This document shows, piece by piece, positions 11,259 through 22,870 of a stretch of 64,000 nt of DNA. Source of the stretch: Rhyzopertha dominica (Eukaryota > Arthropoda > Insecta > Coleoptera > Bostrichidae). The position numbers and the translations under genes were made by a program. The stretch is from positions 81,592,680 to 81,656,679 of the forward strand of contig QCXZ01000137.1 of assembly GCA_025024175.1 (NCBI GenBank), written 5' to 3'. A model generated the notes under the pieces. The model was not told the DNA's origin. It searched no databases and saw only the letters and a program-made list of their open reading frames with translations. Within the stretch, counting starts at the first letter, position 1; every line of letters begins with the position of its first letter.

Positions 11259-12993
11259 TACACAGATAAAAACTGTTTGTTTAGATTTATAAAATCAATT
11301 TGTTTGACTTACATTTCTTCAGGCCCAACAAATTTATCTTCAAACAAATAAATTTTATTTGTAAGCAGAATATCAGTTTGTTTGTAACTATATTACCATT
11401 TATTTGAGATCGAACAGAACTTGCGAGTTCAAGTAACCTAATAATTATTTGAGCGAATAAAATATTATTTTTCACGGTCAAACAATTTATTCCAATGAGT
11501 TAAAATTTCAAATATTTAAATTAAATGCTTTGAAGAATTTTATCAACAAAAGTAAATGCTCGTTTCTAATAAATATATCTTTCGTTAAATCAGTGTTTCC
11601 TTTTGTTATTCAACTATTTAAATGTTCATCTCAAACACACCTGTTGTTACAGCAAACAACATGTATTTAAACAGAATAAATGATGCTTTAATGCAACAAT
11701 CTGTTTTTGGATACAAAGAAATAATTGTTTGAATTTGCGCGTGCCACTAGCAAAGTGGAAGTTTGGGATTCCGCTTTTTTAGCGATGGTTGGACACTGGA
11801 CAGAATGTATCAAGGTAAATCGGGAAAAGCCGCCAATATTTGTTTCTTATTATTATCAGTTTATTTCATTAAATTGTGAAACAAAAGAGGAAGATAGTCA
11901 CAGATTTTAAAAGTAAGTATGAAGCCTAAGTAAAGTATTTGCTTAATATGATGTGAAAAATAAGGCATTCAAACAAGCACATGATCGTTAACGCAAGCTC
12001 TGTTACAAAATGACCATCTACGATTCGTATAAGGATGTTAATTATGGCGTTGTTTCTCTACATCTTGAAGTAGGTATATGTTAGTAAAGTCTGCTCAATG
12101 AAGTACCCTATTTGTACCAAACTATTATTGCAAGTAATGCGTTATTTATTCAGCATATTTGTAATACTAAAATGGAACACATTTGTCACGCTATAGAAAC
12201 CAGTAGATTTGTCATTGTCTTTTAAATTAAAATAAATGTCATACTTTCCGTCTGCATTATATTCGTACACATAAGTAGCAAAATTAGCTTGTTAATGGAC
12301 TTGTCTAGGTTAGGCTAATTTAAATCAGATGTTTTTTACTAAACCAATTACAGTTTTGCGGAAATGAATTGAGTGATATATTGCATTTTTAATTACAAGA
12401 AACAACTTGGTGGTTAATCAAAATTTATTTCTTAAACTTAAAAACAATTTATTTATATGTTTAAGGGGCTTGTTTGAATGCAATATTTATACAATCTAAT
12501 TAAAAAATATATATTTCATTAAAATTCACATGCAGTTTGCTGCAATAACAGAAATAATGAATTGAGCATATGAATTCTTTCAATCAAACAATTGTTTGAT
12601 TCCAGGAAATAGCTGTTTCATTGGACTAAATCAGTGATATCTTTACTGCAAAGAAATATTTATTTGGTATGCAGATAATCACTTACCTCTTCTTTGATTC
12701 CAAACAAATATTTGTTTCAGTCAAATTTAATCATATGTTTATTCCAAACATCTTCATGGTTTAGTGAATCAAATACTTTGTTCTACAAAGGAAATGATTA
12801 TTCTTAATTCAATAGTTTCAAAAGTTAATTTGAAGCTTTGTATATATTATGTTAAATAAATGTTATTTTAGCCGCCTCAAGATTTTTGAGGGTTTGAAAC
12901 AAACAAATCATTTACTTGGCCATATACAGACAAATAATTTCTTTGCCATAAATATATTTTTTTTTCTTCCAAACAAATTGTTCTCTCTGTGTA
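11259..12993. mobile_element. Foldback-like non-autonomous element rich in ATTTGTTT words
   Basis: The left end TACACAGATAAAAACTGTTTG and the right end CAAATTGTTCTCTCTGTGTA are imperfect inverted partners. They are flanked by CTAACAAAC (11250-11258) and CTAACAAAA (12994-13002), an 8-of-9 direct repeat that reads as a target-site duplication. The 1.7-kb interior is very AT-rich, has no transposase, and is filled with the word AAACAAAT in both orientations, including the palindrome TCAAACAATTGTTTGA near 12590. The structure fits a foldback-type or MULE/hAT-derived non-autonomous element. The family is unknown to me. Confidence 0.55.
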
Positions 12994-13002
12994 CTAACAA
13001 AA

Positions 13003-16000
13003 CACCAAAAAGAACTTGTTCGGTTATTGCCGAAAATCATTTCTTCCGGCTATAAATTCGTGATGTATTAAAATAAATCTAGAGGAAAGGGTTGCCGCTG
13101 TTTCTGAAGAGGTATTTACAGCTTCTCTATGATCTGCTAGAATCAAATCCTTCACTCAAAAAAATATCTCGTCTGTCTTCAGAGGGGTAAAATAAACTTG
13201 AAGATCATTTCCAAAGAGTGTTTAACGTTGATAATGCATTGGTTTTAGACAATTTGGTTCGTCTTGACCTTCATATTTTTTTAGATGTCCATCAACTTAC
13301 TCAATATCAGTTTACAACTAGGTCCTTTATATGAACACAATCTATACACTATAATATTCGCGAACTAATTGACAAATAAACATTTTTAATAAATCTGTGT
13401 TGTATAACACACAATTCTCAAAAACCATTAATGCAAACATTAGATTGGAAGGCTCTACTGAAAGGTAACCTTTGATTTGCTGTCTTTGAGTGCAGAATAT
13501 ACTACTGAAATCACATAATTCGGCTAGGACGCCAACAAACCTGGAACCCCCTCTTTAAATGTCAATACTTGACTCCAAACTATCATCCTTCTTGCTTGTT
13601 CCTCTATGTCGTATTTCAGGCTTCAATTGAAACCGTAAATCAGCTCCCCCTGACGTATTTTGAAGCTGTAAATTACGTTCAGTCGCAGTCATTTCCTGCG
13701 TTGACGGAGACATGCAAAATAATCGGGCTTTTCTGTGGAAATCGACAACGGAACTGGGAACCGCACGTATTTAACATGGAAGTAGATAATTCGGTTTCGT
13801 TTAGATAAATAATTTAAAGTTTATCTGTTCTTCAAGATTTGCTGCTTATATTTTTGTACCGGGTCTTCAAGAGCAAGAGAGCTATTCGTTATTAATAGAA
13901 AAATCAAGAAAATTGATAGAATATTGTACCTATCAGATTTATGTTATTGTTACTTTTAATTTAACTAGTTGAGTCAATATAAACGAATCTACTATTAATA
14001 ACAAAGGTCTATATTCAGCCAAATAATTTTATAATAAATCAAATAAGACATCCGCAGACCAACAAAGAAGGCCGAGTGCGTTGTTTTATGGCACCGTGGC
14101 CGACACTTCGTGACGAACCGCAGAATGTTGATTGTCCTGACCTATGATAACGGCACCAAGTTCATTTCCTCGCGCCTCTCAGCGTGGAACCGCGTCTATC
14201 CCATAGGTAGGTAACGCAGAAGGTCGGAAAAAATTGCGGGCAAGCTTCGACCTTTGGCAGAGAAAGAACCGACCAACGGACACGTTGCGCAGCTTGTCGC
14301 GTACGTGTTAAAAGACCTGGTAGTTGTAACTCTTGAACCGGAAAAGGTAATCGGATAATTCCAAAACTTCTTCGGTAGAATCGAGGGAGAGTTGTATCAC
14401 CCACCCATCAACCCCAACCTTTTTTTTAAATGGCAACAAAATGCTGTCTGACTATATGTGACAGGTTGCAACAGGATTTTTTCTTTCTACACACGTTCAG
14501 CAGTACTGTAAAGCAGAATTTCGACAGAAAGACTGGCAAAACTTTTTGTAAGGTAACGAAAAATCGTCTGCTTTTCCATCGTAAATTCTTCAGATCTTCA
14601 TCATCACCATTCATTCACCACTCGAGAAATTGCACTAAATTCCAAATCAGAATTTCCATTTAGTGCATCAACGTTGAAAAGGAACAAGACTTCTAGATAA
14701 TCAACACTGCAGACCGTTTGCAAGTGGCCGACTGGATTTGCTAGCCCCCTTTTTGTTTTCGCTATAAAGCCTTGTTGAATATTTAGGGTATGACGTGAAA
14801 CATATTTTTTACACTGCTGAAGAAGTTTCAGGAAGTTGGAAAGCTTCAGCCGAAGACTTCGCAGTGCGGACAACGCACATACTTAGTTTTTAAATAACGC
14901 GACAGCTGTCTTCCATAAAATTTCATATCTAGGCATTCCATCCTTCGTCTTTGAATTGGAAATAAGACTAAACGCAATCGTACCCGAAACACAAATACAG
15001 TGACATTTCGAGTTACGTTCATGGTTGACTGGAGAATGTCATGATTGTTAACTTATGCGTTGGCGAAGCTTTATATGATTTTGCAACCCGCACCTGTCCC
15101 GTTACGTTTCTTTTCAGGATGGCATGCTTCCATTTTTAAGCTCAAATCAATACTTTACTGATAGAAATATATAGAAAATTTATGCCAGAAAAGGGGACAC
15201 ACTTTTTCCCAAGGTAGTTCCGCCGTGCTGCATGAAAAATTCTTTGTTCATCTGGAAGCAGTTCTGCGACATGAATAAATTTGGTCAGCTGAATATACTC
15301 TTCAATTCTTATTTTGTCAGTGTCATTAACATAATATTCGTGTATTATTTGATTGTAATCAAGCCACACTCAACTCTTATTTTATTTGATTTTCAAGGAG
15401 ATATAGCTTTATAGCTTTTGTGATTACCCATCCAAAATATCTACTCAAAAACTGCGGCAATTCGTCTCGTTTTGCCGTACTTCTGAATCGTATTACTGAT
15501 TTAATATTTTAAGCTCACTTTTTAACTAACATCCAACTAGGTTGTTTTAGATGAATTTCTTACGGGCAGACTCGTAAATTATCGGTCAACTATTGTTTTC
15601 AGTATTAATCTAAAAGACAAGTAAATTTATACTTGATATATCCTAGTTTCAATAAATTTTAAAGAGGAGTCTTCTAAAGAAGACAACATTGGATTGCTTA
15701 GAACTGCTCGTCTTTGTTACGGTTCAAGGAGAGTTTATTCTCTAGTTGTGTGATAAATAACATTAGTTTGCATTCTCCCACTACTACAAAAACCATTGCA
15801 TCGATGTCGCTGAAAAACTTATCGATTTTTGTCTTAATAAAAAGAAACGTAGCCAATGCAAGAACTGAACAGTTGCTAAATCATCTACGTCTTGACAGTA
15901 GTCCTATTGAACACTTTTCTTGTCTTGCACTTAAAGATGTATTAGGTTTGTTCATTTATAGTGCCTTTAAGACACTATATTAAAACACACGACTTTTATT

Positions 16001-17580
16001 TTCAAAGCGTTCAACGATCCATTTCCCGTACATTAGGGTCGAATTCATTTCGAATGGCTTCTGAACACGTCACTTCAGCCCAACAAATGTGCTATGCGAG
16101 GCGCTATTCTCTTTCGGCTATTATTCCGGTCATACTTCCCTTGTTTCAAATTGCTCTTTCCCTATTAGTTATGCAAGAGAGACGAGCCAGTTCAAAGCAC
16201 CTACACGGCATATCATAAAGAAAAGCGTTTCAGCCTTTAAAGTTTTATTAACGTCTGTCGGAATTTTACAGGCACAGTCCGTGTAAAGGCCTAAATTATT
16301 GACATTGCTTGGATGGGCGCGCTTTGAAGATTTGTTAAATTTATTGCTGGTGTTATACGCGATTCCGCGGACAAACTGTCATTTTTCTTTGAGTTATTAT
16401 ACGATTGTATACATATTGAATATTGCTGAATAAAATTATGGCACATAAAATAGAAACCAACCAGTCGCTGAGAGCGGAAAACTAAACACTTTTATACAGT
16501 ATGTTTCGTAGAAACCATCATCGACACAAAAAGCATATCCTGTATTATACCGGATGATTCAGATTGGTATTCGCACCTTCCGTACCTTTTTCTTTATTCT
16601 CAATATTATGTATTAAATCGCATATTAAACTACATTGAATGACTCCATCTTTTCCATCTTTTGTCAATTCTGATACAGATTCTTTTCTGCATATATGGTT
16701 GTTTGTCAGTTGTTGTTGGTAGTTTTCTTCTATTATTTGTTTATAAAATAAATACTTTTAGCGATGAACGATTTTTCTTTATTCTTTTTCAACTTATGTT
16801 TGTTAGCATTATGCACTACATTGTGTGAGGTAAAATAGGTCCCCACGATCTTTAAAGATTAGCAATCCCGTTCCGTTCTTTTCAGTCACCTCTTCTATAG
16901 TTTCTAAGTAACCCTCGCTTTTTAACTGTTAAATTTAACATTCCCTATAAAATATCTTTACAATTTTATCATTTAACTCAAATTTACACAAAAACAAATT
17001 AAAATTTATCGAACTTCTAGCAAACGGTTGAACACGGTAACTTAGAGAAATTGGAAACTGACGTTGAATATAGAGTGAAACTGGACAAACAGTATTATGT
17101 ATAAATGTTTGCTTAGGTTGATCTTGGAGTGGCAAGCCGCTGCCTAGACGGTCGATTTCAAAGCGAGCAGCGAATGACCACGAAATGTAATTTTAGGCTT
17201 TCAAATAGCTTTCCCCTAAGCGTATCTCACGTACAGCGTTCCTCGCGACCAATTAATTGAAAGTATACAAAAAACAAATTCTAGTAATTCACTTTTTTCA
17301 GTTATTGATATGTCTAATAAGTTTTTACTTATGCATTCATTTTCTACAGCTTTATATAGGTAACCTTTTTATAATTATAGATAGACAAATTTTTTCAGAC
17401 ATATTAAATAAATTTGATATTATTAGTAGTCATAATGGTCGTTATCTCGCGTACAATGGGGTTGTAGACCATATTTTTTTTATTGCAGAATATGAATCTA
17501 CATAAAAAATAATAGACCCCAGTTTATTCATTTTTTTCCAAATCGCTTAGATAAACGTAATAAAAAATGGTAAATTTTAA
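13003..17580. other. Intergenic, no gene supported
   Basis: Open frames are short and overlap on both strands. 14060-14420 is more GC-rich than its surroundings and its forward translation contains LTYDNGTKFISS, faintly like an integrase core, but a stop follows soon and nothing else supports it. 15700-16300 has two overlapping frames with no recognisable domain. Confidence 0.35.
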
Positions 17581-17795
17581 ATATTTGAATGTGTGACGTA
17601 GGTTGACCCTGCCGCTTGTGATTGGCAGCAGCTGTGTGTTGTTGCCAGGGCACAATAATTTTCAGCGTTCCAGTTCCAGTTGCCTATGCGTGTTTTTCGC
17701 TGTCAACTGGCGACGTGCCGACGAACGGACGAAGAGCGTCATTCATTACTTCTCAGTAACCCTAGTGTTTTTTGCTTTTGTTTATCGATCACGAT

Positions 17796-17975
17796 TATAT
17801 CGTTCAAAACGCGGACGAAATAGCTGCTGAAAAGAAATGTTTTGTGCCAACATGCGCAAATACTAGTATTATTGCTCTAGAGAAGAAATTTTTAATTGTA
17901 CCCGAAGAAAAATCGAGACGAAAATTGTGGTGTGATGCAGTAGGTGCATCACTAACGGCAAGTCGCTTGCATTAA
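17796..17975 (+). pseudogene. THAP-type zinc finger, truncated
   Basis: The frame contains VQNADEIAAEKKCFVPTC, then KKFLIVPEEKSRRKLWCDAVG, then SRLH and a stop. This is the first half of a C2CH THAP DNA-binding domain: the first two zinc Cys are in CFVPTC, with the Trp of KLWCDAVG. The second C..H pair, expected just after SRLH, is missing because the frame ends. I see no in-frame ATG directly before it and no good splice donor at its end. It is a broken gene, a transposon relic or one exon of something I cannot complete. Confidence 0.55.
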
Positions 17976-20061
17976 AGAAAATAAAGGCAAAAACATAAAA
18001 TATAAATCTTCTACGCAAAACCAAGCCAAACGCAAATGTAAACAAACAGATCTGTCTATCTGTACAGTGTTGCCACTGGGGCTGATAGAAATACCGCTAG
18101 ATTGTCGCATCGAATCCGCTAAAATTTTTAAGACGGGGTAATCTGTTGATATACAAGGGGATTTATTATTTATTTTACATAAATAGTTATTAGTTTCCTA
18201 CATATTATGGTATAAAGTCGTCGAGCTCATCGTGTTCCTTCCAGAAATATGTTCGGCTGCTTTTTACTTGGTTTAAGATAATAATATCTTGAGACATTGG
18301 TAAAATTTTGAATTGGTAGGTAAAAGAAGCAGGAAATATATTTCCCAGGCAATGAATACAGTAATCATCGAGTCACGTAACATAAATAAATCGATTGTAG
18401 ATACTTCATATCTAAGTTTCCCACATTTATACGCTAAAGTGAAATAGTTAATATTACTTAAAAACTTTCTTATTCCTTTTAAAATATCCCCTAACCCCTA
18501 AAACGTATATTTTTCCGTTGGGCGAAATATTATCCGCTTAATTGGCAACACTGAACAGATGTCTTTTATGAGTCAAACGCGAAATCACGGTAGGTTTACC
18601 GTGGTGAAATGCGATCCCACCACACTCCCCACTCTAGCCGGGTCAAGTGACGTTGCTAGCAATATTTGAATTTGGCGGAAAACTTTAGAGGGCGAAAATA
18701 AGACAATATAACATCAGAAATATTTTTTTGTTGCTAGTATCTCACTTCATTGGGTCTAGGAAAACCTACAAATGTGTTGCAATAACGATTTGTGACCGAG
18801 GGCTACAACCCCATTGGCTATGGCTGATGAGACAGTTTATTTGAAAGAACTACAATAATATTTCTAACAGATTCTTTGGTCTCGTACAAAATTATGTATG
18901 AGAATAAGTAACTAACTTTCACTTGCAAATCTTAACAACAAAATTTGTGTGAGAAAATCAATAACAGTGAAGGAAGTCAAATAACCAGTCCTCAATCTTT
19001 AGAAAAAGTCTTTATAGGATTTTCCAGTCGTTACACAAAGCGCATTCCACTGTCCTCGTCAATTCCTAATTATAACATTATCAAGTGATATATTGTGATC
19101 AAAAAGAAATAACGATTCTCATAAAGTCACATGTAAGTTTGCATCATATCCTAACTATTTAAAATCTATGAAAAGGATGTCTATTTTTGTGAAAGTTTGT
19201 AGCATTCAACCGAAGCTGCATCTCTAGTAATGACAGTTAAAAAATGTTTATCCTACATAATACTTTGCAGCCTCAGTTTGGCCGGCAGTTGTTATATATT
19301 ATTAAGTGTAATGCGTTTTCTAATAGTTGGTTAGCACTTCATTATTCAAGATCTACTTCACCATATTTTTTTAGAATCAAACCTAAAAGTATTTATTTTC
19401 TTATAATCTCGGAAACAAATTAATATTGATTACTTCCTGACAGATCAAAAGTCAAAGCTGGTATGTCGATACTTATTGAAAGCCATAATTCATTGACCCT
19501 TATTTCAAATAAACGGAAGAACAATAAAACGTTTTTACAGAGCATCGTCGTGAAATTAATAAAAGTTGATAAATTCCAAAGAAAGAAAATGAAAGGACAT
19601 TATATTTAGAAGTTATTTCTTTGCCTCTTTATAAAAATAATTTAGAAGCTAATCAAAATATAATTTAAATTAAAGTCTTAAGAATTTTATAACTTTTCGA
19701 ATTTCAGTGAATACTATAAACTGTTTTGCTTTATGAAAATATGTGTTGAATCTATGCGTGTTACAGACGAAGAGATTTTTTTCGACACTGAAAGAAGCAA
19801 AAGATGTGTTTACCACTAGATCTGACGAGCTACCTAGCGTTATTCTCTTGTATATCCTTTGAGCTGCATCTTAAATTTAATTTAAAAATACTGAGCATTT
19901 TCTGACATATGTGCATATATTTAAAACAACTATTTTATAAGTGTTGGAACTGACGCAGAGTATTTCTCTTCATCAGCATCAGTATTAGGGAGAGATCAGC
20001 TATTACAAATCTGCTTTGTTTTGCTCAGTATTTGGCAAAATCTAATGGTGGCAGAGGTTTT
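17976..20061. other. Intergenic, no gene seen
   Basis: TGGCAACACTG occurs at 18543-18553 and its inverse CAGTGTTGCCA at 18065-18075. The same word lies between Ro60 and RABL6. The rest, to 20061, is AT-rich and featureless. Confidence 0.4.
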
Positions 20062-21159
20062 TGCTAAAGGCGTAAAACCGATCGATATTCATCGTGAGAT
20101 CTGTGAAGTTTACGGACAAAACATTATGAGTGATGGAATGGTAAGGAAATGGGTGAGAGCATTTAAAGATGGCCGCACAAATGTGCATGATGAAGAACGG
20201 AGTGGGCGTCCTTCGGTCGTTAATGAAGATTTGGTGCAGAAAGTGAACGAAAAGGTGAGAGGAAACAGACGCTTTACAATTTCATCATTGTGCGACTGCT
20301 TTCCTCAATATTCTCGTAGTGTTTTGTATCGCATTGTGACCGAGAACTTGAATTACCGGAAATTGTGTTCACGTTGGGTTCCGAAAATGTTGACGGATTT
20401 GCACAAAACCCAACGTTTAGGCAGTGCATTGACTTTCCTTGAGCGGTACCACAATGAAGGTGAAGATTTTTTAGACCAAATTGTTACTGGTGACGAAACA
20501 TGGGTGGCCTACGTCACACCGGAATCGAAACAACAATCCATGGAATGGCGATATTCATCATCACCCAAAAAAGTGAAGTTTAAGCAAACAATTTCTGCCC
20601 GGAAAATCATGTGCACAGTTTTTTGGAACAGAAAAGGAGTATTGCTAGTGGAGTTTCTGCCTCGTAATGAGACAATCAATGCAGCATCTTATTGTAAGAC
20701 ATTGAACAATCTGCGTCGTGCAATCCAGAACAAAAAACGTGGCAAGTTGAGTAAGGGTATCGTTTTGCTGCATGACAATGCCCGTCCACATGTGGCTAAT
20801 CGGACCAAAGATCTCATCAAATCTTTTAAATGGGAAACTCTAGATCATCCTCCATACAGCCCTGATCTGGCTACCATTTGTTCCTGCACTTGAAGAAACA
20901 CCTGGGTGGTCAGCGTCTTCAAGACGATAACGAAGTCGAAACATTTGTGATACAGTGGTTAACAANCCAGGCGGCAGAATTTTATGAGGAGGGTATTCAA
21001 AAACTGGTGCCACGTTATGACAAGTGCCTCAATATTCACGGAAATTATGTAGAAAAGTAGATTAAGGTACAGGCTTTCATGTAAGATAAAATTATTGCGA
21101 TATCTTTGCACGCCTTTTTTTAATTCCAAAACGGTATTTAGTTAAAAAAACATGCCTCG
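20062..21159 (+). mobile_element. Mariner element, copy A, 5'-truncated and defective
   Basis: It is nearly identical to the complete copy at 48321-49526 from here on, but the left ~220 bp including the left terminal repeat are missing; unrelated sequence joins at about 20062. The right terminal repeat (about 21130-21159, ending GCCTCG) is present and followed by TA. The transposase reads through the HTH region (KGVKPIDIHREICEVYG) and the first catalytic Asp (IVTGDETWVAY) to the second (LLHDNARPH). A deletion of about 10 bases at 20872 then removes the residues between SPDLA and YHLF, including the third catalytic Asp, and shifts the frame. The copy is inactive. Confidence 0.9.
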
Positions 21160-21170
21160 TAATAGCGGAT

Positions 21171-21308
21171 TGTAGCCCCTGTAGGATCCGCTCAGAAGAA
21201 GAGGAAACTCCGATTCACCTGCTTACCAACTGCAAACCGCTGGGAGGCAAAAGGTTTGGAGAATCTGAGGTCTTCTTTGAGAAGACAGGACTTTCTAAGC
21301 TACGGTAG
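21171..21308 (+). pseudogene. C-terminal tail of a non-LTR retrotransposon ORF2
   Basis: The frame reads CRIRSEEEETPIHLLTNC, then GKRFGESEVFFEKTGLSKL and a stop. This resembles the zinc-knuckle-like C..C..EEET..H.L..C end after the RNase H region of many insect non-LTR elements. It is a small remnant next to the mariner copy. Confidence 0.55.
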
Positions 21309-22254
21309 TGGCACAATGGATCGAAATATCTAAGTGCAGCGCCAGGCCCATTTGCGGGGTCGCACCGCAAAAGATAGTAGAATAGAGAAGTGTACGTATT
21401 ATGAAATTTAAGCGCATTTTATTTTAAAAAACAAACATAGTTCATAGTTTTACAAGAAAATTGCTTTCTTTGACGACATGCCGCTTTGTTGTGTTTACAA
21501 GGGGATCAAACTTTTGTCCCATTATGTTTGAAGCCAACTCAGCTCTCATAAAGCCCTTCGCGAACAAAGCATCACCTCGCTTATTTTTCATCGTGTGGCT
21601 GCCCCTCCATCCTCGTTATGTAACATGTAAGAAGATTATACATCCAGCGACCGGGCTGTCCACCCAAACGGCTCCATTAACTTTATTGTGGCGGGCCCAT
21701 TTCGTAACGCACAATGCCATTTCTAGTATCAATCTGCATCTGTAACCTACTAATTCCGTATTCATTGTTGCAGGTAACGGACAACTTTCCAATCGCCCCT
21801 TATGGTTTCAGCGAGCGACTGTGCTCTCGAAGAGATTTATTCACGCGTTTCCACCGTTTATTGCCGCCTTCCAGGTGGGTGTCACTATTTATTCGTCGTG
21901 TAGTTGCGAGACCACGGACCTTCGATGATTTTTCGCAACTGATTTAGGTAACGGCGTTTCGAGATTATGACTGGGGCTTGCGATCGCGGCATTTCCCAAT
22001 TTCCTGGTCCATAGTTCGGGTCTTCTGCAATTTCAGGCGTGTCAATCACCCACACGTGTACTATTTTGATTCGGTTCTGAAAATATTTGATATTTGACAT
22101 GAAATGATTTAATTCCAGTTTCATTTTACCGAACCTGGTTTCTATAGATATTGCGTTTATGTAGGTATTCATACTTTATAGTATTTTCGTTTAGAATTAT
22201 TATTAATATTATATATAACGATCTTGTCATGTTATAAATGAGGGCATACTAAAT
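21309..22254. other. Intergenic, partly GC-balanced
   Basis: There are overlapping open frames on both strands at 21460-22170 but no recognisable domain. The sequence looks unique rather than repetitive; possible regulatory DNA (inference). Confidence 0.3.
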
Positions 22255-22870
22255 CTGAGCAACACTTTATTTTTCATCATGACTTTCTTCTACAGTAATA
22301 CAGTATCTTACCCAACCTTTCTTCAATTCATCAATATTAGTGCATCAAAAAATTACTGCTTGGAAAATCTACAAAATAATCAACATCATACACAACTCTT
22401 CGTCAGATACAAATCCTATTTTTGCATAAAAAGAAGTCTCTAGTTGCTAAGTCGGAACAATAAGGTGTACAGCGTAGTCCTGTAAAACCGCTGTCTCTGG
22501 TAATGCTTTAAACTTTATGAGCTGTGTGAACCCTAAAATTGTCGTGAAACAACAGTTTCCTTTGTTTGTAAGAATCCGGGCACTTTTCTTCCAGGGCTAA
22601 TTTTCAGTTTCGAACCGGTTTTATAATAATTATACACGCTATATCAGAAATATACCTTCAATATCCCAAAAAAATTGTTGCCGTCACTTTTTCTCTGAAG
22701 GTTGTGTCTTGACTAAGGAGAGCCTTTGTAAACGCACTGCGTGGCTTTTCTTTAGGTGGGTCCCAGTGATAAACCTGAGTCATCTGCGATCATAGTTTTC
22801 GAGAAAAAGTCGCTGTTATCTTGTAAAGCGATCAAATCTTGCCAAATTTCTGTCCTTTTCTGTTTCTGTT
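22255..22870 (-). pseudogene. Ancient mariner transposase relic
   Basis: Minus-strand translation shows IWQDLIALQDNSDFFSKTMIADDS (first catalytic region, degraded; here given in part), then RKLLFHDNFRVHTAHKV and CTPYCSDLATRDFFLCKN. The last two correspond to the second and third catalytic Asp of mariner, with 34 residues between them (DD34D), counting one in-frame stop. Several further stops and frameshifts are present. It is a different and much older family member than the copies at 20 kb and 48 kb. Confidence 0.65.

Noticed and set aside
14090..14220. Forward frame with LTYDNGTKFISS, like an integrase core
   Set aside because: Only a dozen residues agree, a stop follows, and no other integrase motif is near.
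14162..14873. Overlapping frames on both strands
   Set aside because: Each is the shadow of the other; none shows a domain or splice signals.
15714..16286. Three overlapping forward frames of 65-89 codons
   Set aside because: Different frames overlap with equal length and no recognisable product, as expected from a stretch poor in stops.
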